Shown here piece by piece: positions 33,211-44,278 of a DNA stretch of 64,000 bases (position 1 is its first letter; each line of letters starts with the position of its first letter). The position numbers were made by a program, and so were the translations under genes. The stretch spans positions 1 to 64,000 of the forward strand of contig NBAY01000103.1 in NCBI GenBank assembly GCA_002794775.1, in the 5' to 3' direction. Source of the DNA: Porodaedalea pini. Lineage: Eukaryota; Basidiomycota; Agaricomycetes; Hymenochaetales; Hymenochaetaceae. A model generated the notes under the pieces. The model was not told the DNA's origin and searched no databases. It saw nothing but the letters and a program-made list of their open reading frames with translations.

Positions 33211-33769
33211 GTGGTATCTCGTTCGTAAATGCCTCTCGATTCGTTCGTTCGTCACGCTTGCGGAATGTATCTCGGAGAGCCCGCTGTGTGATGTGGTGAA
33301 TGGTGAAGGTCAGACCGAGGACGGGTCGGGTAGCTCAGGCGTTTGGGATGTTGGATTTGCTGCATTCTCGGCATGATGGGGAGTTGTAGATGCGTACCGT
33401 GCTTGAAGATTGCAAAAATCTAAGGATATGTCAGTCATGCGTCCGAGCGAAGATGCCTTGCTGCCTCGACATAACCTGAGGCAGGTCTGAGCATCTTCTA
33501 CTCATTCGCACGACACTATTCGTGCCTTCGTTCCATGATCCAATGGAATCAAAATTATAAGATATGTTAAGATAAACAATGGAAGGTCATGAGTGTACGA
33601 ATACAATGCGTCGTGAACCCAAAGAACTCGGGCAAACGTCAAGATCAAAATGGTGCCGACATGGAAGTAGCATGAGACGACTCGTGTAAGGGAGTTGAAT
33701 GCATGTGTGACGGGTAGCCATGAATGACAAGTGAAAAGAAAGGATGAGAAGAGAGTCATGCTTGTACAA
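33211..33769. other. Intergenic region between convergent genes
   Basis: 3' flanks of SPC1 and of the minus-strand sugar porter. No ORF or repeat of note. Confidence 0.4.
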
Positions 33770-35674
33770 TCAGACCTCTGAAGACAACTTCTTGTCATCG
33801 ATGCTCGACACACTGCGCGTCTCATTCAAATCATGCTCGATCACGCGCTCCTGGTCCCTTACGTGCGCGGCATGCTCCTCCGCGCTCACCGTCCCAAATA
33901 TAACGTCCATCTCCTCCAAGCTCCTTCCTTTCGTCTCAGGAATGAGCAGCGAGAACGTGAACATTGCACCGATATTTACTGAACCGAACATCACGAACAC
34001 TTTCCAGCCGAGGTTCGCGATGATGTGCGGGGTCGTGTAGGAGACGACGAAATTCCAGAGCCACTGGCTCGCGGAGGCGACAGCAAGCCCGTAGTGACGC
34101 GTGCGAGTGGGGAAGATATCACTGACGTACACCCAAGGGAGGGGCCCCCAGCCCATACTGTAGAACGCTACATAGATATAGAGCATTGCGGCCATGGCCT
34201 TCGAGGCGGTTGGGGGAGTGGCGCCGTCGGCGAGATTGCCTGGCGGGTGCGTTTTGAGGATTGCGCCGATAATGAAGAAGAGCGTCCCCATTCCGAATGC
34301 AGAGATTGCAAGGGAGAGCTTACGACCCAGGGATTCGACGAAGAAGAACACGAAGATGGCGGTGGCGCCGACCTTGACGATACCGTAAATTCCGGAGGCG
34401 AGGAGGGATTGCGTCGCGCCTTCATATCCAATCTAAGTCAGAATATCTATGAGATTCTCTCTTTGAAATATGAGTATGAAAGGGATTGAACGTACAGCCT
34501 CGAAGATCTGCGGTGCATAATAGCCAACCGAGTTCTGTCCTGCCCACTGCTGAAGGAAAAAGATAACGAACGCAATCACGAAGCGAATCGCATTTCCCTT
34601 TCCGAGGAATGCCTCCCTCACGCCTAGGCCTTTGCGTGCCTTACGTTCCTCCTCAACCGCCGCTTCAATCTCTGCCATTTCAAGAAGCACACTGTCGGTA
34701 TCGATAGGCAGCTTTCGCAGGTAGGAAAGGCTCGCCATTGCTTCGTGCGTGCGGCCGCGCGAGGCAAGCCAACGCGGGGATTCTTTGACGAAGAAAAGCC
34801 CAATGCACACGATACCGGCAGGAATGAGCTGGAAGCCGAATGGGATCTGCCACACCTTTGGGCCGACGGGGTTGTGCTGGCTAATACCGACTGTACAGTT
34901 TGTTAATTCGTTGTATATTAAGGGGATGACATTGATGATGCAACGCACAGTTGATGAAGTACGACAGCATAACTCCAATGGCCACCATGATCTGGAAAAG
35001 ACCGGTTATTCGTCCACGGACCTCCTTGGGCGAACATTCAGATACAAAAGCGGGAGCTACTGCGGAGATAGCGCCAACCCCGATACCCGCGACGACACGA
35101 CCAGCATAGATGTACGAAATTCCCCGGCCGCCTACACCAGCAACGGTCTGCAGGATCGCACCGACGACGAAGATGAGCGAAAAGCCGATTAGGGTAAACT
35201 TGCGTCCAATACGAGCTGCAAATCACGAGACAAGATTGGTAAGTAAACACTATTACGCCTGAGTTTTTCAGGAGGTGGAATGGGCATGAAACGGACCTGA
35301 GATCGGGGCGCTACCAAGAGCGCCGAAGAACGCACCAGCCTGCAACACCGAGACAACATTGCTGGTGAGGTCGGTGACTTTTTTGGCGTTGATAGTCCCA
35401 TTTTCATCAGCTAAGAAGTGCTGCTTGAAGTATTTCTGCGCGATGACGCTTCCGGCGACACCACTGAAAACGACAGCTTCAGCTAACTGCGCACATATCA
35501 CAAAGTGAAGAGAGTAACGCACGTATCATAACCGAAGAGGACAATGCCCCAGTATGCGATGAAGGCGAGAACTGGCGAACAGAGATGTCTGTAAATGACA
35601 AGAACAAAAGTAAAACATGGGATGAGAAACGCACAGTAAACCCGACTGTTCTGGAAAATGGCTGCGGCGACCAT
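33770..35674 (-). CDS. MFS sugar/quinate-type transporter, paralogue 1
   Basis: Start at 35674 (MVAAAIFQNSRVY); several GT-AG introns. Ordered motifs are FIAYWGIVLFGYDTG, FGALGSAPIS, GRKFTLIGF, GRVVAGIGVGAISAV, the sugar-porter ESPRWLASRGR, QQWAGQNSVGYYAPQIF, VESLGRKLS, and IPETKGRSLEEMD near the C-terminus. This is the 12-helix sugar porter family of plasma-membrane proton symporters. Similarity to quinate or hexose permeases is by pattern only, so the substrate is undecided. It ends SSIDDKKLSSEV. It pairs head-to-head with the paralogue at 39607. Splice phases agree between the two. Confidence 0.9.
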
Positions 35675-36123
35675 CGCAAAGCAGTCAGCTCGCTGCTGTC
35701 TAAGATTCGCAGAGAACGGAGTTCGAGACAAGCGAGGAGAGACTGGACGCTCTCACAAGGAGAGAAAGCAAGCTAGGACATCAGCGCTGCTATTTATCTC
35801 CTCTAGATCTCTGTTTCCACACGTTCATCTGACGCCCGGGACAGGGATCTATCGGTCGCTCAAATACGCCCGGATCCGGAGAGTTAGAATGTGCGGCCCG
35901 CACGGTCCGTCCGGACCACGGCGCCTCCAATTGCAGCGCTGCCGGTTGATTTGAGTGTTGCGGAGGTAGGGAAATATGGAGAAAATGATGGGACACACGA
36001 GATGAGATTCATTTATATTAATATTGAGAATATAAATCGATTGCGAGTAAATAAATTGGAGTTCGTCATGCTCCGGCACTGACCGGCGCGGTTGTTTTTT
36101 CTACGTCGACTACTTCGGAATAT
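35675..36123. other. Upstream region of sugar porter 1
   Basis: Promoter side of the minus-strand transporter. GC-rich near 35880-35930 (CGGTCCGTCCGGACC). No TATA box is obvious and no gene is seen. Confidence 0.4.
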
Positions 36124-36976
36124 TACAGCCATTTTCATAAGTCCTGCGACACGTGCATGTCACGTGAAGTGAGCCGCATCAGAGCCAAAATGTCGAAAAA
36201 TTAGAATGAATGCCTATTTTCTCTGTAAATTCTGCACAGTACCCGCTCATTAAGTACTCAAAAAAAAGGCATGGTTCTCAGGAGAAGAAATATGTAAAAT
36301 AGGGAGCAATAAATTGACTGTGTAGGCGGGTGGAGATCAAACAAGTGCAGCTGGTCTGTTCTCTCACCCATTTCCACTGAGATTCAAAAATTATGGCTCC
36401 CCTACATCTACCTATAAAATTCCTTCCTGTGTCTGTAAATTAAGTATATGACTATATCAACATCTCCTGAAAGTTTGAAGCCAATCCATTCAGTATTCAT
36501 GGTGCAGCAGCAAGATTTGTGTTCCACTTCAAGCTCTTTCCACCCTCCTTTTCTCACAACAGGTCTTGCAGAGTAGAACACAAATCTTGCTGCTGGACCA
36601 TGAATACTGAATGGATTGGCTTCAAACTTTCAGGAGATGTTGGTATAGTCATATACTTAATTTACAGACACAGGAAAGAATTTTATAGATAGATGTAGGG
36701 GAGCCATAATTTTTGAATCTCAGTGGAAATGGGTGAGAGAACAGACCAGCTGCACTTGTTTGATCTCCACCCGCCTACACAGTCAATTTATTGCTCCCTA
36801 TTTTACATATTTCTTCTCCTGAGAACCGTGCCTTTTTTTTGAGTACTTAATGAGCAGGTACTGTGCAGAATTCACAGAGAAAATAGGCATTCATTCTAAT
36901 TCTTCGACACTTTGGCTCTGACGCGGCTCACTTCACGTGACATGCACATGTCGCAGGACTTATGAAAATGGCTGTA
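36124..36976. mobile_element. Family-1 palindromic TA element, copy C (loop reversed)
   Basis: 853 bp, TA-CAGCC...GGCTG-TA in a TTA...TAA context. The arms match the other copies, but the central loop is the reverse complement of that in copies A, B, D and E (starts CCACTTCAAGCTC). The whole element may have inserted in the opposite orientation. Confidence 0.9.
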
Positions 36977-37118
36977 ATGGTGATACCATGCCGGTGCTAC
37001 TACTAGATCATATGCATCTTCCTTCTTCCGGTTTCACCGAGCCATTCATGGGTGTTGCGGCACTCGGGGGGCCGCGTCTCGTTTTGCGCAATCGAAAACT
37101 GCCCTGATCGTCAGATCC

Positions 37119-37386
37119 ATGTATTCATTGCAAGCTTCCTCCGGATCGATCTCAACTCCCGTGCTTCTCCCTCATCTCCGTCACCGTCCCTTCCTTATTC
37201 AATTCTCTCAAAGTCTGAGTCGGTCTGCAGGGAGGCTGACGGAAGGCGAAAACACACCAGACGTCTCCCAGTTCGGAATCTCCGAGATTGAGCGGCCCGC
37301 CCGGGACAGTAGTACTGGCAGTAGCGAGAAAGGAAGAACTCACCACTCGAGGTCGAACTCCGTAAGCAATCTGGAGTTATATCAGG
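37119..37386 (+). CDS. Possible exon of an unknown gene
   Basis: 89 codons with protein-like composition (QFSQSLSRSAGRLTEGE, SEKGRTHHSRSNSVSNLE), ending at a good splice donor (CAG/GTGAGC near 37386). No clear partner exon is found up to the palindrome at 37679. It may be a remnant or the 5' exon of a disrupted gene. The call rests only on composition and the donor site. Confidence 0.25.
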
Positions 37387-37678
37387 TGAGCAGAAATGAG
37401 GATATTGTTCTGCATTTTATTGCCATATTGGTTCTCCACAAGCTCCAATGCTGTCTGAAGAGCGGCTAACGCTTGTTGTTTTTGACCTTGTTTAGTCTTG
37501 GAACCATTTGAACAGTTACTCTACGACAAATTGGATTAATATTGTCCGCCTGTATCGGCGTTGTCTCTGGATATCTAGCACAAACTAAAGCAAGTCATTT
37601 TCGCTTGACTATTCCGATAAATAATAAAATGTTTGCCACGCCGGGTTTCGAACTGGCGACTTCGGAACCTAAAAATTT

Positions 37679-38531
37679 TACAGCCTTTTTCATAAGTCCT
37701 GCGACACGTGCATGTCACGTGAAGTGAGCTGCGTCAGAGCCAAAGTGTCGAAAAATTAGAATGAATGCCTATTTTCTCTGTGAATTCTGCACAGTACCTG
37801 CTCATTAAGTACTCAAAAAAAAGGCACGGTTCTCAGGAGCAGAAATATGTAAAATAGGGAGCAATAAATTGACTGTGTAGGTGGGTGGAGATCAAACAAG
37901 TGCAGCTGGTCTGTTCTCTCACCCATTTCCACCGAGATTCAAAAATTATGGCTCCCCTACATCTACCTATAAAATTCTTTCCTGTGTCTGTAAATTAAGT
38001 ATACGACTATATCAACATCTCCTGAAAGTTTGAAGCCAATCCATTCAGTATTCATGGTGCAGCAGCAAGATTTGTGTTCTACTCTGCAAGACCTGTTGTG
38101 AGAAAAGGAGGGTGGAAAGAGCTTGAAGTGGAACACAAATCTTGCTGCTGCACCATGAATACTGAATGGATTGGCTTCAAACTTTCAGGAGATGTTGATA
38201 TAGTCGTATACTTAATTTACAGACACAGGAAAGAATTTTATAGGTAGATGTAGGGGAGCCATAATTTTTGAATCTCGGTGGAAATGGGTGAGAGAACAGA
38301 CCAGCTGCACTTGTTTGATCTCCACCCACCTACACAGTCAATTTATTGCTCCCTATTTTACATATTTCTGCTCCTGAGAACCGTGCCTTTTTTTTGAGTA
38401 CTTAATGAGCAGGTACTGTGCAGAATTCACAGAGAAAATAGGCATTCATTCTAATTTTTCGACACTTTGGCTCTGACGCAGCTCACTTCACGTGACATGC
38501 ACGTGTCGCAGGACTTATGAAAAAGGCTGTA
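37679..38531. mobile_element. Family-1 palindromic TA element, copy D
   Basis: 853 bp, ends TA-CAGCC...GGCTG-TA, in TTA...TAA. The loop is in the usual orientation, yet the left arm next to the loop carries GTGCAGCAG as the right arm does, unlike copies A, B and E (GTCCAGCAG). It lies only about 700 bp from copy C. Confidence 0.9.
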
Positions 38532-39528
38532 AATAGGAAAAGTTGATCTGTCTCGTACCTTTATACTCTGACTCGCTCCGCACAACCTCCATACAGCTCT
38601 TTGAAGGCTTGGCGCAAGACAATGCAGTAAGGAGAATCTGGGACTCCAGTGGGAGTGCGCTGCATGTGTTCTTGCCATCCAGGAGGTTCTGCAGTGTCAA
38701 TAGGAACGATCAAGAGCACAATGCTCGTTACCGGCCTATTCGCACGAGAGACGCAAGATTTGCGGCAGCTTGAATGTTTTGAGCATGGCACTAGCGAGGC
38801 TTCCGCAACCTACGTTACGCTTTACAAATTTTGGAGTCTATCTAATTCGGTGGTTCTCCGATTTCCGTCGCAACTCTCAGCCGCTCTATATATTTCGGCA
38901 TATTTATTTCATCAAAATGTGCGGTAAGATCCAGTTGAGCATTCCGCCAATTGCTGAACAGCAAATTGAAAGAGGCGTCGTTTCCACAGAGTCGTGAGGG
39001 TCGGAAAGGTGGCAAGAAGGTGGAGGCCGCACTTCCTCCTGCTATTAATATTGCGGCCCAATTGGAAAGGAAGGGCCTTTCGCCGTGGAATACAATCAGT
39101 GATCCTTCGTAGCTTCTGCCACAAATGGCAAGCCATATGCATCGGGCTGCGTTGCGTGTCAACGTCGAAGTATGTCCAGTATATTTTTTTCTTTCTCCGA
39201 CTTTCCAGCTTTTCAGTGCGTCCACATTTATCTCAGTTCCTTTAATCTGCCTTTTCCCATGAGATTGCAGCGAGCGCCTCTGCCAACTGGAAAACTCAGG
39301 TATGACAACACGTCACCGTCGCCTTGCTTATATAATCGAGGCTGCGACGCGGTACTCATTCAAACCACTTGGATCTAGGAACACAGGGAGTTCTTCTCGT
39401 GACTTCTGAGCCTATTCGGGTCATTCTACCATTTCTAGCAACATTCGAAGATGTCCATCATTTGTAACAAATAACAAGGTTCATGGAAGTAGGAGTCAGT
39501 TGACCACCTCGGTCCGCCTCTAGCAATC
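38532..39528. other. Intergenic, upstream of sugar porter 2
   Basis: About 1 kb without a supported gene; overlapping short ORFs occur on both strands and have no domain. Likely promoter DNA of the transporter starting at 39607. Confidence 0.4.
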
Positions 39529-39538
39529 ATATATAAAG
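39529..39538 (+). promoter_or_regulatory. TATA box of sugar porter 2
   Basis: ATATATAAAG lies about 75 bases before the ATG at 39607, followed by a pyrimidine-rich leader (GACTCTGTCCCTTCC). Confidence 0.6.
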
Positions 39539-39606
39539 GCTTTCAAGCATCCTCACATCGTGACTCTGTCCCTTCCGTTGCCTTCACCAGTCAGTAACAG
39601 AGCACA

Positions 39607-41808
39607 ATGGCCGACGTGTCGTCTTTCAAAAATAGTCGCGTCTATTGTACGTATTCTTCTCTTGCAATGGATAGCCGCTCTCTCATGAATTTGGTCTCAG
39701 TCCTCGCTTTTATCGCGTACTGGGGCATAGTTCTCTTCGGATATGACACGTACGTTCATCCTGCAGCATGGACGACGTGATCTTACAAGGTCTCCTAGAG
39801 GTGTCGCTGGAGGCGTGGTTTCGCAAGATGCCTTTAAGAATCATTTTCTTATGGATGAAAACGGAATCATTGACTCGAACAGGGTCAATAACGTCTCCGG
39901 GAATGTTGTATCTGTACTCCAAGCAGGAGCTTTCTTCGGCGCTCTTGGAAGTGCCCCTATATCTTGTAAGTTGATTATTACAGTTTTCATTTTCGGGGAT
40001 ATATCGGGCGGACCGTAGACCCGTTTCTTTCTTTCTCAACGTTTTAACTCATGCAAAGAAAGCTAACTATTCTGAAAATCTCGCGCGCAGCACGCTTTGG
40101 CCGAAAGCTCACTCTCATAGGCTTTTCTGTCATATTCGTTGTCGGAGCAGTAAGTTCGGCTTGCTCTTTGTGACCTAGGTAAACTACGACTGATGGTGCC
40201 CGAAAAGATACTTCAGACAATTGCCGGAGTTGGCGGCAGAGGTCTTGGTTATATCTACGGTGGTCGTGTCGTCGCGGGTGTCGGTGTCGGCGCGATCTCT
40301 GCAGTCTCGCCTGCTTTTGTATCTGAATGTTCGCCCAAAGAAGTCCGCGGACGCATCACTGGTCTTTTCCAGATCATGGTTGCCATCGGCGTGATGATCA
40401 GTTACTTCATTAACTGTGCGTTGCTGTCTATGGCTCCGCTTTGTACCTTTTGTCTGATACTTAAGCCTTCAGTCGGTATCAGCCAGCACAACCCCAGCGG
40501 GCCGCGCGTATGGCAGATCCCATTCGGTTTTCAACTCGTCCCTGCTGGTATCATGTGCTTCGGACTGCTACTTGTCAAGGAATCGCCGAGATGGCTCGCT
40601 TCCCGCGGACGGACGCACGAGGCTTTGCGGAATCTTGCGTATCTTCGCAAGGAGCATATCGATTCAGAAAGTGTGCGTCATGAAATGGCGGAGATTGAGG
40701 CCGCAATCGAGGAAGAGCGCGAGGCGAGGAAGGGATTGGGCTTAAAGGAGGCCTTCTTTGGGAAGGGAAACTTCATTCGCTTCCTAATTGCATTTTTTAT
40801 CTTCTTCCTCCAGCAATGGGCGGGACAGAATTCGGTGAGTGACTGAGGCCATATCATAACATGTGACATTCATTCATTCGTTTCTTGTAGGTGAACTACT
40901 ACGCCCCACAAATCTTCACTGCGGTATGCGTACAGTACTCTCATCTTGGAAACTAAAACTCAAATCTCCTGCACTTCAGATTGGTTATACAGGAGCCACG
41001 AACTCCCTACTCGCATCCGGGATATACGGTGTTGTCAAAGTTGTCGCAACTGCACTGTTCGTCTTCTTCCTTGTTGAGTCGCTCGGTCGCAAGTTGTCAC
41101 TTGCCATCAGTGCCTTCGGAATGGGCACGCTCTTCTTCATCATCGGAGCGATTCTCAAGACGCACCCGCCTCCAAGTTCCCCACCTTCCGGTGCCGCACC
41201 TCCGGTTGCGAGTAAAGCAATGGCTGCGATGCTTTATATCTATGTTGCGTTCTATAGCATGGGCTGGGGCCCTCTCCCTTGGGTAAGTCCAACCCTTTTC
41301 AGTTTGTCGTTCTATATGACACTGAGGCCGATCCCAACCAAAAGGTGTACTGCTCAGACATCTTTCCGACCCGCACACGGCACTATGGTCTCGCTCTAGC
41401 GAGCGCCAGCCAGTGGCTCTGGAATTTTGTTGTCAGTCGTATAACGCCTAATATGATTGCAAATCTTGGCTGGAAGATTTTTGTGATGTTTGCTTCGATA
41501 AACATTGGTGCAATGTTTACGTTCTCGCTGTAAGTTGATTTCATTGGTTTAATTTGAACCATGCTAATTTACCTTCTATAGTCTCATTCCAGAAACAAAG
41601 GGAAGAAGTCTCGAAGAGATGGACATTATGTTTGGCTCTGTCACACGAGAGGAACGCGATGCGAAGGTCAAGGAAACAGAACGCGGTACGTCGCTTGCTA
41701 TTATATGGAATCCTTCTTAAGCTCATAATCTGATTTGAAACAGCCCTGGAGAACGAATTGCCAGACTCGCATTCTGAATCGTCAAGAGATGTGGAGAGCA
41801 AGCACTAG
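39607..41808 (+). CDS. MFS sugar/quinate-type transporter, paralogue 2
   Basis: Starts MADVSSFKNSRVY and is spliced several times (for example donors near 39646 and 39748). Motifs in order: FIAYWGIVLFGYDT, FGALGSAPIS, FGRKLTLIGF, GRVVAGVGVGAISAV, FVSECSPKEVRGRITG, ESPRWLASRGRTHEA, QQWAGQNS, NYYAPQIF, VESLGRKLSL, SDIFPTRTRHYG, IPETKGRSLEEMD. It ends SSRDVESKH at 41808. It belongs to the same family as the copy at 33770, in opposite orientation. The two share intron positions and long identical stretches, so they arose by local duplication. Both should be plasma-membrane proton symporters for a sugar or a related polyol or quinate. Confidence 0.92.
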
Positions 41809-42670
41809 TTTTGTGTTCACTTTATTGTAGCCGCATCTGTTCATTGCTAATGTCCGGGATTTTCTTGTTCGCTTCTCTTTCCTACAAGCCCTCGTGTATC
41901 ATACTTAGCATCTCCTGAGACCTTTCTGATCCCGGCAAAGTCTTTACGCAGGCAACCCAGATGAAATCGTGCTAAGAAAAGCGTGTGCAAGTCGAAGTTC
42001 TTCATCGTACATCGATAAGCCTTTCGGTCGCTCGTCCACCCACTCATGAACCTGAGATGTCGCTTCAAAGGATATTACTCGCTTGTATCAGGTATGTTTC
42101 TCTTCATAACGGGGTCGCAAAGCATGCCGTACCTCCATCGTAGACCTTGACTTTGTCGCAAGCCGTATCGAACATGCGATCTGGTGTTGATGACGGGTCG
42201 ACTGCAGAATCAGGCAATAAGCGCAGGGATACTACATCTCCGTCCATACTCAGGCGCCAGGAACTAGAAGAGGGTTGGAAGAGTGTTTGGAATGGTGAAA
42301 AAATACTGCTGTCAGCTGGCGCCGCTCTTCTCACTGTTACCACAGAGACAGAGCCCACAATTCAGCGTAAACCGAAGTGTAACGAGATGGCCGAGATCAA
42401 TATACAAGCACTTGCTTTTGCTGCCTTAGAAAGCGTTGGAAGCTGAGGGAACTCCCAATATTTCGTACTTTAAAGCCGGGTCTTGGAATGCGCTATACCT
42501 TTTGGACTTCCCTGATGGCAAAAGGTCCTCGCCGGTGTACCTCTCAAACACAACTGCTCGACGAAAATACAATCAGAGGTTGCGACAATAACATATGCTC
42601 GATACTGCGTTGGTGTTCCGTGCCCATGTGTATATGCATGGAACGATTTGCGCGACAACCCGGTGGGTGA
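41809..42670. other. Intergenic, possible upstream exon material
   Basis: The plus-strand frame from about 42469 (KAGSWNALYLLDFPDGK) and the one at 42147-42446 look coding-like but carry stops. They may be 5' exons or remnants related to the gene at 42671. Not resolved. Confidence 0.35.
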
Positions 42671-43714
42671 ATGGAGAAAATGGAGGGAATTGAGCCCTCG
42701 GAGCTTTGGAGAGAAACTCAGAACAGGAACACAGTGGCGAATCTGGAAAAGCGACACGTAATTCCCGATAGCGTCGCCGTACGGCACGCACGCCTCCTTC
42801 GACCCCTTCCATTCGATCAGTTCGGATGCATCTACTTCTTCAATTCCGTGTTGTCGCAGCCCGTCCATGATGATGCCGACTATAGCGACTCCGAAACGTA
42901 TGCAGTGGGGCCCTTTTTGCCGCATTCAAGGAGCTTGGAATACCAACTGAATCTGACTTGGCCAAGCAAGCCGTACAAAGACCTCCGTCAGTTTTGGAGG
43001 GATGTCTTTGAGACTGACGTAGCCGAATGGCGCCAGCGATGGGACGCTCGGGAAGATATTATCACTCACAAATCAAAGAGCGGACGGTGGACGAGGGCAG
43101 ATATCGACAGGTTTTCATGGAAAGATTTTTCGGATGCGACGTCCGGCCTGCGAACATTGATCGAGCGCTGCTCCATTACCGGAGGAATACTCCACGCCCT
43201 GTGTTGGATAAATCCACTATCCCTTCAGGAACATGATAGTCGACGAAAAATCATTGCGCTTCTCAGTTTTCTTGATTGGGACAATGTTTGGATCTTGCCG
43301 TTTATTTTGGGCACTCCCCATCCGCATGAGTTCTGTGAGAGGGTGTGCGAGATAGAGTGGACCGAGAGTGGCCACTTCAATTTCATTCCTCTGGACGAAC
43401 ACTTGGATAGCCAAGCAAAGAAAGACATCGACGACTCGCTGAGACGTTTATTCACGGATTTGCTAGATGACACGAATGGCTATGACTGGCAGCCGATACC
43501 TGACCTCGGTGAGAAACTGAGTCGAGTTCATGACACACTTTGTCGCGCCTACTACGCCGAGCGGCTCAGTGAGCACGACCGAAGAATATTAATCTTGCCC
43601 GGATTCTGGAAGCTTCGGGAGGAAATGATGAAGGTCCACTTTCTTGTAACGCACGGGTTGATCAGCTGGTTGAATCGTCTCGAATGGCTGAAGGCCCAGA
43701 AGCAAGATAAGTAA
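42671..43714 (+). CDS. Hypothetical protein, 347 codons
   Basis: An uninterrupted ORF (MEKMEGIEPSEL...) with protein-like composition. It has Trp-rich spots (RQFWRDVFETDVAEWRQRW), acidic/basic helices (DSQAKKDIDDSLRRLF), and no signal peptide or membrane span. No domain is recognised. The first residues may not be the true start, since a coding-like frame lies upstream. It is transcribed toward the convergent MFS gene at 44279. Confidence 0.6.
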   Translation: MEKMEGIEPSELWRETQNRNTVANLEKRHVIPDSVAVRHARLLRPLPFDQFGCIYFFNSVLSQPVHDDADYSDSETYAVGPFLPHSRSLEYQLNLTWPSKPYKDLRQFWRDVFETDVAEWRQRWDAREDIITHKSKSGRWTRADIDRFSWKDFSDATSGLRTLIERCSITGGILHALCWINPLSLQEHDSRRKIIALLSFLDWDNVWILPFILGTPHPHEFCERVCEIEWTESGHFNFIPLDEHLDSQAKKDIDDSLRRLFTDLLDDTNGYDWQPIPDLGEKLSRVHDTLCRAYYAERLSEHDRRILILPGFWKLREEMMKVHFLVTHGLISWLNRLEWLKAQKQDK

Positions 43715-44278
43715 TGATTGTTTGTTACGCCCTACTTTCCAGCCGCTTGAAAGAGTATATCGTCGGACTCAGGACACCATGATGATTAACAGTACGGATA
43801 TCCTACCTTTTTTGAGTTGAGACATGATGTACTCTCGGGGATGAACTATACGCACAAAAAAGATCAAGGCTGTGCCGATATCCGAGAAGGATAAGTTATG
43901 AAAACTGATCTGAGTGTTCAAATGAGATGAAGTAAGAGGAAACACGGTCTGTAGCTTCTTACAGTGAAGGTTCGACCACAATTTACCAACACACCCAGAA
44001 ATCCGGAACAAAGCAATTGTATACGCGAAGTCTAGAGCTACATGTAGCAATTCACTAGAGGAAGGCGAGCTAGAAAGAAAACGTAACAGTGAGAGTTCCA
44101 AGCAGGAATGTTTCATGTATCATGCATGATAGGTATGACATTGCATGAGAAGGGGGTAAAATACGGAGTGTCAGTAGTGACAATGTGGAAGAAAGCAAGG
44201 CGACGATGAGAAGAGCAGACAGGCGTGAATTTTGATCAAAGAACACGAAAACACTTGGTGCCAAAACGTACTCGGAAA
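43715..44278. other. Intergenic between convergent genes
   Basis: 3' flanks of two convergent genes; no supported feature. Confidence 0.4.

Noticed and set aside
42470..42925. Minus-strand 151-codon ORF overlapping the hypothetical gene
   Set aside because: Overlaps the much longer plus-strand ORF 42671-43714 and has no domain.
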